Below, piece after piece: positions 14,997-20,966 of a stretch of DNA of 20,966 nt. A model generated the notes under the pieces. That model was not told the origin of the DNA. It searched no databases and saw nothing but the letters and a program-made list of their open reading frames with translations. The translations under genes and the position numbers were made by a program. Source of the DNA: Rhodocyclaceae bacterium (lineage in GTDB: Bacteria > Pseudomonadota > Gammaproteobacteria > Burkholderiales > Rhodocyclaceae); NCBI GenBank assembly GCA_030682595.1, contig JAUXNZ010000183.1, positions 1 to 20,966 on the forward strand, in the 5' to 3' direction. Position 1 is the stretch's first letter; the number at the start of each line of letters is the position of its first letter.

Positions 14997-16978
14997 CAGG
15001 CGGCCCTCCCGGTAATGGCGGGAAAAGTTTTGGCATCGCGGATCACCAGATCGGCGGACACCTTGCCCTTGCGGCCGTCCTCGAACTTCACCTCGGTCTC
15101 GATGAACTGGCTGGTCTTGCCGCCGTAGAGCGCATCAATCAGTACGGCATACTTCTCGGCGACAAAGCCGCGCCGCACCTTGCGGGTACGGGTCAGTTCA
15201 TCGTCGTCCGGATCGAGCTCCTTGTGCAGGATCAGGAAGCGGTGGATCTGCGTGTCGGCGACCATGGCGTCATGGGCGAGATCGCCATTCACCTGCTCGA
15301 TGCATTCCTGGATCAGTGCGTAGACTTCCGGTTTTCCGGCGAGATCGTTATAGCCGGCGTAGGGCATGCCGCGCCGTTCCGCCCAGTTGCCCACCGCACC
15401 CATGTCGATGTTGATGAAGGCGCACACCATCGCGCGGCCGTGGCCAAAGGCCACTGCCTCCTTGATGTAGGAAAAGAACTTGAGCTTGTTCTCGATGTAG
15501 TTGGGCGCGAACACGGCGCCGTTATCGAGCTTGCCGACATCCTTGGCGCGGTCGATGATCTTGAGGTGGCCCTCGTCATCGAGGAAGCCGGCGTCGCCGG
15601 TCATGAAATAGCCTTCGGCATTGATCGATTCGGCCGTCGCGTCGGGGCGCTGGTAATACTCTTTCAACAACATCGGCCCCCTGACCAGAATCTCGCCATT
15701 GGCCGCGATCTTGATTTCCACGCGCGGCGCCGGCAGGCCCACCGAGTCGAGCTTGATCTGGCCGTCCGGTTGCAGGCAGACATAGGCGCAGGTTTCGGTC
15801 TGACCGTAGAGCTGTTTGAGGTTGATGCCGATCGAACGATAAAAACGGAACAGGTCGGGGCCGATGGCGGCGCCCGCCGTATAGGCAACACGGATGCGGC
15901 TCATGCCCAGCACATTTTTCAGCGGGCCATAGACGAGGAGATTGCCCAGCGCATACATGAGGCGATCCTGCATGGCCACTGGCTTGCCATCCAGCACGTC
16001 GGCGCCACAACGCTTCGCCACGGCCATGAAGTAGTGGAACAGCTTGCGTTTCAGCGCGCCGGCATCCTCCATGCGGATCATCACCTGCGTCAGCAGGTTT
16101 TCGAAAACGCGCGGCGGGGCGAAATAGAAGGTCGGGCCGATCTCGCGCAGATCGGTCAGCACGGTTTCGCTGGACTCCGGGCAATTCACGGTAAAGCCGG
16201 CTACCAGCGCCTGCGCGTAGGAAAACAGGTTGTCGCCCACCCAGGCCATCGGCAGGTAGGAGAGGATGTCCTCCTTGTCGGTCAGGGCGTCAAAACCGCA
16301 GCCGCCCTCCGCGGCGGCGATCAGCGCGCCGTGCGTCTGGCAGACGCCCTTGGGTTTGCCTGTCGTGCCGGAGGTGTAGAGCATGATCGCCACGTCGTCA
16401 GGGCGGCCCCGCGCGATTTCCTGTGCGAGAAAATCCGGCTGGTTGGCATCGAGAGTCTTGCCGACGACCAGCAACTCTTCCAGACCATGCAAAAACGGCT
16501 CGGTGTAATGACGCAGGCCGCGCGGATCGTCATAGACGATGTGCAGCAGCGCGGGACACTGCTCCTTGACCTCGAGCAGTTTATCGACCTGCTCCTGGTC
16601 CTCGACGATGGCGATGTGGATGCCGGCATCCTGCAGCACAAAGGTCATTTCCTGCGCCACGGCATCCTGGTACATCGGCACGGGAATCCCGCCCAGCATT
16701 TGCGTGGCGCACATCGCCCAGTAGAGTCGCGGGCGGTTGTCGCCAATGATGGCGAGGCGGTCGCCGCGCTTGAAGCCGAGTTCGGCCAGCCCGCGGGCCA
16801 TGCCGCGCACCTCGCGCGCCGCCTCCGCCCAGGTCCAGCTTTGCCAGATGCCCAGATCCTTCTCGCGGATCGCCGGCCGCCCGGGACGCGTGCGGGCGTG
16901 CCCCAGCAGCAAGCGTGGAAAGGTGTCCAGCCCCGCGGACACGCCATCCGGCGTGCTGTCCGCTGTCGCAGCAGTCAT
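14996..16978 (-). CDS. Long-chain-type acyl-CoA synthetase (AMP-forming)
   Basis: Adenylate-forming ligase of 660 aa that makes acyl-CoA from a carboxylic acid, ATP and CoA. The P-loop YTSGTTGKPKG is at 201-211. Other motifs are LSYLPMAWVGDNLFSYAQAL, YGQTETCAYVCLQ (A5), YFMTGDAGFLDDEGHLKIID (A7-A8) and the hinge RAKDVGKL. The large size and sequence resemble the FAA/FadD15-like long-chain branch found at the head of liv-type clusters in Rhodocyclales. ATG 16978 is fixed by GGAGGAGG eight nt upstream; an ATG seven codons earlier overlaps that site and is rejected. It is the first gene of the seven-gene operon, divergent from the Crp/Fnr regulator. The exact substrate is unknown. Confidence 0.92.
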   Translation of the reverse strand: MTAATADSTPDGVSAGLDTFPRLLLGHARTRPGRPAIREKDLGIWQSWTWAEAAREVRGMARGLAELGFKRGDRLAIIGDNRPRLYWAMCATQMLGGIPVPMYQDAVAQEMTFVLQDAGIHIAIVEDQEQVDKLLEVKEQCPALLHIVYDDPRGLRHYTEPFLHGLEELLVVGKTLDANQPDFLAQEIARGRPDDVAIMLYTSGTTGKPKGVCQTHGALIAAAEGGCGFDALTDKEDILSYLPMAWVGDNLFSYAQALVAGFTVNCPESSETVLTDLREIGPTFYFAPPRVFENLLTQVMIRMEDAGALKRKLFHYFMAVAKRCGADVLDGKPVAMQDRLMYALGNLLVYGPLKNVLGMSRIRVAYTAGAAIGPDLFRFYRSIGINLKQLYGQTETCAYVCLQPDGQIKLDSVGLPAPRVEIKIAANGEILVRGPMLLKEYYQRPDATAESINAEGYFMTGDAGFLDDEGHLKIIDRAKDVGKLDNGAVFAPNYIENKLKFFSYIKEAVAFGHGRAMVCAFINIDMGAVGNWAERRGMPYAGYNDLAGKPEVYALIQECIEQVNGDLAHDAMVADTQIHRFLILHKELDPDDDELTRTRKVRRGFVAEKYAVLIDALYGGKTSQFIETEVKFEDGRKGKVSADLVIRDAKTFPAITGRAA

Positions 16979-17114
16979 GCGCAAACCTCCTCCATCCAAC
17001 AGCCGTCGTATCCCCGGGTAAGCCCGAGTGATCGCGTGTCATGTCTCGATGCCAGCATGGCAGCGAGCCGGTTGGTTCATTTTCCCTGAGCAAACTTTAA
17101 CCCGGCGAGCTGCC

Positions 17115-17129
17115 TATAATTGTCGCGTG
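17115..17129 (+). promoter_or_regulatory. -10 box TATAAT placed for a leaderless transcript
   Basis: A perfect TATAAT (17115-17120) is followed by exactly six nt and then GTG at 17127, where transcription would begin. No Shine-Dalgarno is possible between them. The -35 region is weak (AAACTT at 17 nt spacing). The gap to the divergent acyl-CoA synthetase (16979-17126) shows no other clear element. Confidence 0.55.
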
Positions 17130-17828
17130 GCTGACAATTCACCCAAATCACCCCCCCTGACGCTCGACGCGGCCATTGCCCTGTCGCGCTGGGCGCGCGG
17201 CCTGTCGGCGACTGAACTCGCGCAGGTGCGCCAGGGCACGACCGAGCGCCGCATCGAAGCCGGCGGCTTCATCTGCCGCAAGGGTGAACCGGCCTCCTGC
17301 TGGATCGGCGTCATCGATGGTCTGGCGAAAATGTCCTCCGACTGGGTCACCGGCAAAACCGCTTCCTACGCCGGCATTCCCACCGGCGGCTGGTTCGGCG
17401 AAGGCTCGCTGATGAAGACCGAGCTGCGCCGCTACGACGTCATCGCCCTGCGCGCCACGCGCGTCGCCTGCATGAAGCGCGAAACCTTCCACTGGCTGCT
17501 CGACCACAGCATCGCCTTCAACCACGCGATGATCGAGCAGATCAACGAGCGCCTCGGCCAGTTCATCGGCCTGCTCGAATCCGAGCGCCTGCTCGACACC
17601 GACGCGCGCGTCGCCCGCTGCCTGTGCGCGATGTTCAACCCCGTGCTCTATCCGGGGCAAAATCCCCAGCTCAGCATCTCGCAGGAAGAAATCGGCAACC
17701 TCGCCGGCGTGTCGCGCCAGCGCGTCAATCGCTCGCTGAAGATTCTCGAAGACGCCGGCTTTCTGCACATCGAGTACGGCGGACTGAAAATTCTCGATCT
17801 CGACGGACTGCGGCGCTTTGGTGGCTAA
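17127..17828 (+). CDS. Crp/Fnr-family transcriptional regulator
   Basis: DNA-binding regulator of 233 aa. An N-terminal cyclic-nucleotide-binding-like beta-barrel (about 25-125; IEAGGFICRKGEPASCWIGV, then GGWFGEGSLMK at 88-97) is joined by a long dimerisation helix (about 128-155) to a Crp-type winged HTH (about 183-215: ISQEEIGNLAGVSRQRVNRS). No FNR-type N-terminal cysteine cluster for an iron-sulfur centre is present, so the signal is unknown. The GTG start at 17127 is chosen because upstream in-frame codons encode an atypical extension and the TATAAT lies inside it. It diverges from the acyl-CoA synthetase/liv operon, which it plausibly controls; this is inferred from position. Confidence 0.88.
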   Translation: MADNSPKSPPLTLDAAIALSRWARGLSATELAQVRQGTTERRIEAGGFICRKGEPASCWIGVIDGLAKMSSDWVTGKTASYAGIPTGGWFGEGSLMKTELRRYDVIALRATRVACMKRETFHWLLDHSIAFNHAMIEQINERLGQFIGLLESERLLDTDARVARCLCAMFNPVLYPGQNPQLSISQEEIGNLAGVSRQRVNRSLKILEDAGFLHIEYGGLKILDLDGLRRFGG

Positions 17829-17868
17829 CTTTCATGATGCGTGAAACATCACCCCACATCATGAAAGT
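17828..17868. terminator. 12-bp inverted repeat at the Crp/Fnr gene 3' end
   Basis: ACTTTCATGATG (17828-17839) and CATCATGAAAGT (17857-17868) are perfect complements separated by 17 nt, beginning on the last base of the stop codon. It would form a strong stem-loop in the mRNA. No T run follows, so it is an atypical terminator. It could instead be a 3' stabiliser or an operator for the downstream gene. Confidence 0.45.
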
Positions 17869-17892
17869 CAGCCCCTTCCCATGCCCCCCCCA

Positions 17893-17942
17893 CCCCCAGC
17901 CCCCGCCCCGGGGCGGGGGTCGAAGTTTGCTCGCTGCGCTCG
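17893..17942 (+). repeat. Family B repeat, copy 2
   Basis: CCCCCAGC is followed by a 20-nt perfect palindrome (17900-17919; arms CCCCCGCCCC/GGGGCGGGGG), a 9-nt spacer, then GCTCGCTGCGCTCG (17929-17942). All elements keep the spacing seen at 13113-13162. It occupies the gap between the Crp/Fnr gene and rlhA. The rest (17943-17994) shows no gene. Confidence 0.75.
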
Positions 17943-17994
17943 CTCATGAACGCGGCGTCAAATTGCGTTTTTCGCGTTAAGCGCCGTCCCGCCA

Positions 17995-19932
17995 GTGCCG
18001 ACTTTTGTGAACAGACCCATCGAACTGCTCGCCCCCGCCCGCACCGCCGAGATCGGCCGCGCGGCGATCCTGCATGGCGCGGATGCCGTCTACATCGGCG
18101 GGCCGGCCTTTGGCGCACGGCATACCGCCGGCAACGCGATGCACGACATCGCGGCACTGGTCGAATTCGCCCACCGCTTTCATGCCCGCATCTACGTCAC
18201 GCTCAACACCATCCTCACCGACGCCGAACTGGAACCCGCGCGCAAGTTGGCGCAGGACTGCTGGGATGCCGGTGTGGCCGCGCTGATCGTCCAGGACATG
18301 GGCCTGCTGGAACTCGATCTGCCGCCCATTGACCTGCACGCCTCGACGCAATGCGACATCCGCACGCCGGCCAAGGCGCGCTTCCTCGCCGACGCCGGCT
18401 TCTCGCAACTGGTTTTGGCGCGCGAGCTGTCGCTCAAGGAAATCGCCGCCGTGCGCGCCGCGCTACCGGACGACGTGATTGTCGAGCACTTCATCCACGG
18501 TGCGCTGTGCGTCGCGTTTTCTGGCCAGTGCTACATCAGTCATGCCCAGACGGGCCGCAGCGCCAATCGCGGCGACTGTTCGCAGGCCTGCCGCCTGCCT
18601 TACACCTTGCAGGATGGCGCGGGTCGTGTCGTGGCTTTCGAGAAGCATCTGCTCTCGGTGAAGGACAACGACCAGAGCGCCAACCTGCTGCCGCTGATCG
18701 AGGCCGGCGTGCAAAGCTTCAAGATCGAAGGGCGTTACAAGGACATCGGCTACGTGAAGAACATCACCGGCCACTATCGGCAACTGCTCGATGGGATTTT
18801 CGAACAACATCCCGCTCATTTGCCAACACTCGTCGCCGCATCGAGCGGCGCAGTGACGCTGAAATTCGCGCCGAATCCCGACAAGACCTTCCATCGCGGA
18901 TCGACGGACTATTTCACCCATGGCCGCAGCAAGGACCCCGCGCACATCGCCGCCTTCGACACGCCCGCCTTCGTCGGCCTGCCAATCGGCAAGGTGGCGA
19001 AGATATTCCCGGACGGTTTCGAGATCGCAACGCGGGAAGTGCTGGCGAACGGCGACGGCCTCTCGTGGATGCACAAGCGCACGGCCGTCGGCACGCAGGC
19101 GAACCGCGTGGAGCGGACGGGCAACAACCTGTGGCGCATCTGGCCGAACGATTCCATCGACATGCTGCCCGGCCTGAAGATCGGGACAAATCTCAACCGC
19201 AACCGCGATCACGCCTGGGAACAGGCGCTGACGAAGGAATCCGCCGAACGCCGCATCGCTGTCGATGCGCTGTTCGCCGAGACAGCCGACGGCTTTGCTC
19301 TGACGCTGACCGACAGCGACGGCATCAACGCCACCGTCAACCTCAAGTTCGAGAAACAGCCGACGCAGCATCCCGCGACCGCGGAAGGAAGCCTGCACGA
19401 GCAGTTGCGCCGTCTTGGCGGCACCGACTTTTCATTGCGCGATTTCAGCGTCGCATGGTCACAACCCTGGTTTGTGCCAAATTCGGCCGCCAACCAGTTG
19501 CGCCGCGACGCCGTCGCCGCGCTGGCAGCGGCGCGCCAGGCCGCCTGCGCGCGTCCGCTGCGCCGCCCGGCCGCCCTGCCACCGACCGCCTATCCGGCGG
19601 ACACGCTTTCCTATCTCGCCAACGTCCACAACTCGGCCGCCCGCAGGTTCTACGCCCGCCATGGCGTGAGGCTGATCGCTGCCGCCTACGAGGCGCACGA
19701 GGAGACGGGCGAAGTCGCGCTGATGATCACCAAGCACTGCCTGCGCCACGCTTTCAACCTTTGTCCGCACCAGGCGAAAGGCATTACCGGCGTGCAGGGA
19801 CAGATACGCGCCGAGCCGATGACCTTGATCAACGGCAACGAACGGCTGACCCTCACCTTCGACTGCCGCGCCTGCGAGATGCACGTCGTCGGCCGGATCA
19901 AGCCGCATCTTCTCGGAAGGAACCAGGCATGA
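17995..19932 (+). CDS. rlhA: 23S rRNA 5-hydroxycytidine C2501 synthase, U32 peptidase family
   Basis: Member of peptidase family U32, 645 aa, close in length and sequence to E. coli RlhA (YdcP, about 650 aa), which hydroxylates C2501 of 23S rRNA and needs iron-sulfur and prephenate metabolism. It begins IELLAPARTAEIGRAAILHG then ADAVYIGGPAFGARH. The U32 signature EHFIHGALCVAFSGQCYIS (about 164-182) is followed by GRSANRGDCSQACRLPY; C172, C179, C195 and C199 are candidate metal ligands or catalytic residues. A C-terminal extension with ITKHCLRHAFNLCP and FDCRACEMHV separates RlhA from the shorter tRNA enzyme TrhP. GTG 17995 is used; GTG 18007 is possible. It overlaps the next gene by four bases. 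Confidence 0.93.
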   Translation: MPTFVNRPIELLAPARTAEIGRAAILHGADAVYIGGPAFGARHTAGNAMHDIAALVEFAHRFHARIYVTLNTILTDAELEPARKLAQDCWDAGVAALIVQDMGLLELDLPPIDLHASTQCDIRTPAKARFLADAGFSQLVLARELSLKEIAAVRAALPDDVIVEHFIHGALCVAFSGQCYISHAQTGRSANRGDCSQACRLPYTLQDGAGRVVAFEKHLLSVKDNDQSANLLPLIEAGVQSFKIEGRYKDIGYVKNITGHYRQLLDGIFEQHPAHLPTLVAASSGAVTLKFAPNPDKTFHRGSTDYFTHGRSKDPAHIAAFDTPAFVGLPIGKVAKIFPDGFEIATREVLANGDGLSWMHKRTAVGTQANRVERTGNNLWRIWPNDSIDMLPGLKIGTNLNRNRDHAWEQALTKESAERRIAVDALFAETADGFALTLTDSDGINATVNLKFEKQPTQHPATAEGSLHEQLRRLGGTDFSLRDFSVAWSQPWFVPNSAANQLRRDAVAALAAARQAACARPLRRPAALPPTAYPADTLSYLANVHNSAARRFYARHGVRLIAAAYEAHEETGEVALMITKHCLRHAFNLCPHQAKGITGVQGQIRAEPMTLINGNERLTLTFDCRACEMHVVGRIKPHLLGRNQA

Positions 19933-20546
19933 GCAGCGGGCCGACAAAAGATTTCTGGCAGGAACGCTTTGCCAGCGGCACCATTCCTTGGGATCGCGGC
20001 GAACCAAATCCGCAACTGGCGCAGTGGCTTGCCGACGGTACGTTTGCGCCCGGCAGCCGCGTCATCGTGCCGGGCTGCGGGCAGGGCTGGGAAGTCGCCG
20101 CGCTGGCCGCCGCCGGCTTGGACGTCACCGGCATCGACTTCACCCCCGGCGCATTGGCGATGTGCCAGCAGTTATTGAAACGCGATTGCACGCAGGCCCG
20201 GCTCGTCGATGCGGATGTGCTGCACTGGCTGCCGGATGCGCCCGTCGATGCAGTGTTCGAGCAAACCTGCCTGTGCGCGCTGTATCCCGATTTCTGGACG
20301 CGCTACGCGGCGCAACTGCACGCCTGGCTCAAGCCCGGCGGCCAGTTGCTCGCGCTCTTCATGCAGGCGCCGCGTCCGGAAAGCGAACTCGGCTTCATCG
20401 AAGGCCCGCCCTACCATTGCGACATCAGCGCGATGCGCGCGCTGTTCCCCGCCATGCTGTGGGACTGGCCGAAGCCGCCCTACCCGCGCGTCGACAACAC
20501 GCGCATCGAGCGCACCGAACTCGCCGTTACGCTAGTGCGCAAATAG
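19929..20546 (+). CDS. TPMT-family SAM-dependent methyltransferase
   Basis: Cytoplasmic methyltransferase of 205 aa resembling the thiopurine S-methyltransferase family (PF05724). It has the N-terminal FWQERFASGTIPWDRGEPNP, motif I VIVPGCGQGWEVAAL (46-60), the acidic SAM-ribose contact in VTGIDFTPGALA, and FEQTCLCALYP with ALYPDFWTRYAAQLHAWLKP. Family members methylate sulfur, selenium, tellurium or halide compounds; the natural substrate here is unknown. The start codon overlaps the rlhA stop (ATGA, 19929-19932), so translation is coupled. Its 3' end overlaps convergent leuD by 15 nt. Confidence 0.87.
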   Translation: MSSGPTKDFWQERFASGTIPWDRGEPNPQLAQWLADGTFAPGSRVIVPGCGQGWEVAALAAAGLDVTGIDFTPGALAMCQQLLKRDCTQARLVDADVLHWLPDAPVDAVFEQTCLCALYPDFWTRYAAQLHAWLKPGGQLLALFMQAPRPESELGFIEGPPYHCDISAMRALFPAMLWDWPKPPYPRVDNTRIERTELAVTLVRK

Positions 20547-20966
20547 CCAGGGCTGCGCCGCCCGGTGCTGCGCCTCGAAGGCCTTGATTGCGTCGGCATG
20601 TTGCAGCGTCAGGCCGATTTCGTCGAGACCGTTTTTCAGGCAGTGCTTGCGGTGCGGCGTGATATCGAAGCTGAACCACTCGCCGGCGGGGTTCCGCACG
20701 GTCTGCGTTTCCAGGTCGACGCGCAGTTTGTAGCCCTCCTGCGCGGCGCATTCGCGGAACAACTGGTCGACGATCTCGCTGGAGGCAACGATCGGCAGAA
20801 TGCCGTTCTTGTAGCAGTTGGAAAAGAAGATGTCGGCGAAGGACGGCGCGATGATTACGCGGAAGCCAAAGTCCTCGATGGCCCAGGGCGCGTGCTCGCG
20901 GCTGGAGCCGCAGCCGAAGTTGTCGCGGGCGAGCAGCACTTCCGCGCCCTGGTAGCGCGGCTGGTT
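20532..20966 (-). CDS. leuD: 3-isopropylmalate dehydratase small subunit, C-terminal part (truncated by window edge)
   Basis: Swivel-domain subunit of isopropylmalate isomerase, which converts 2- to 3-isopropylmalate in leucine synthesis together with LeuC. The 144 visible residues include the family signature ARDNFGCGSSREHAPWAIED, then GFRVIIAPSFADIFFSNCYK and NGILPIV, and the C-terminal TPHRKHCLKNGLDEIGLTLQ. The N-terminus lies beyond the window. It converges on and overlaps the TPMT-family gene by 15 nt. leuC is expected just outside; that is inference from usual gene order. Confidence 0.96.
   Translation of the reverse strand, partial: NQPRYQGAEVLLARDNFGCGSSREHAPWAIEDFGFRVIIAPSFADIFFSNCYKNGILPIVASSEIVDQLFRECAAQEGYKLRVDLETQTVRNPAGEWFSFDITPHRKHCLKNGLDEIGLTLQHADAIKAFEAQHRAAQPWLFAH

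Noticed and set aside
17029..17046. Possible Crp-type site (GTGATCGCGTGTCAT) upstream of the acyl-CoA synthetase
   Set aside because: Half-sites are short and spaced seven nt rather than six, without the outer TGT/ACA bases; too weak to list.
15224..17089. 621-codon plus-strand open frame opposite the acyl-CoA synthetase
   Set aside because: It is antisense to a gene with all adenylate-forming motifs and its own Shine-Dalgarno; its product resembles no family I know. Long antisense frames are common at this GC content.
18351..20546. 731-codon frame overlapping rlhA
   Set aside because: The first two thirds are an out-of-frame shadow of rlhA. Only the part from 19929 is a real gene, the TPMT-family methyltransferase.

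Overview
The window is a GC-rich, densely coded chromosomal segment. The gene content points to a betaproteobacterium, most likely Rhodocyclales-like: a tRNA-Tyr/Gly/Thr-tuf cluster, a PhaM-type polyhydroxyalkanoate (PHA) granule regulator, an acyl-CoA synthetase/LivGHMKF/PaaK-like cluster, and RlhA. The lineage is inferred from gene content and protein resemblance only. I see no insertion sequence, prophage, CRISPR array or rRNA.

Layout. (1) 1-773, minus strand: the start of tuf (EF-Tu), preceded by tRNA-Thr(GGU), tRNA-Gly(UCC) and tRNA-Tyr(GUA), with a good sigma-70 promoter upstream of tRNA-Tyr. (2) 807-3871, plus strand: a GlcD/D-lactate-dehydrogenase-type FAD oxidase, a membrane-anchored SAM methyltransferase and a ParA/MinD-like ATPase. 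(3) 4034-5150: an orphan NarL/LuxR response regulator, frameshifted in its DNA-binding domain, divergent from phaM. (4) 5121-7233, minus strand: an alpha-methylacyl-CoA racemase-type CaiB/BaiF enzyme followed by an AEC-family transporter. (5) 7394-8432, plus strand: an HPP-family membrane protein and a small coiled-coil, tail-anchored protein. (6) 8482-16978, minus strand: one long operon, acyl-CoA synthetase - livG - livH - livM - livK - livF - PaaK-like ligase. (7) 17127-17828, plus strand: a divergent Crp/Fnr-family regulator. (8) 17995-20546, plus strand: rlhA overlapping a TPMT-family methyltransferase. (9) 20532-20966, minus strand: the 3' part of leuD.

How the genes work together. Region 6 joins a complete branched-chain-amino-acid-type ABC importer (binding protein, two permeases, two ATPases) to two acyl/aryl-CoA-forming enzymes. 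The likely cargo is therefore an organic acid (fatty, aromatic or dicarboxylic) that is activated to its CoA thioester on entry; this is inference from context. The adjacent Crp/Fnr protein is a plausible regulator. The racemase-type CoA enzyme and PhaM fit an acyl-CoA/PHA carbon-storage lifestyle.

Most unusual signal. The gene-poor gaps carry small structured repeats. Family A is a hairpin with a nearly invariant 15-nt GC-rich loop and 8-bp stems. Two different stem sequences occur, and each is perfectly self-complementary (3007-3037, 3892-3922, 13220-13250). Family B is a 50-nt ungapped module with a GC stem, a fixed 9-nt spacer and a conserved 14-mer; its stem also shows paired substitutions (13113-13162, 17893-17942). 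One family A copy lies inside the 3' end of the methyltransferase gene and encodes its C-terminus. Two genes (17127 and 7394) have a -10-like hexamer exactly 6 nt before the start codon, which suggests leaderless mRNAs.
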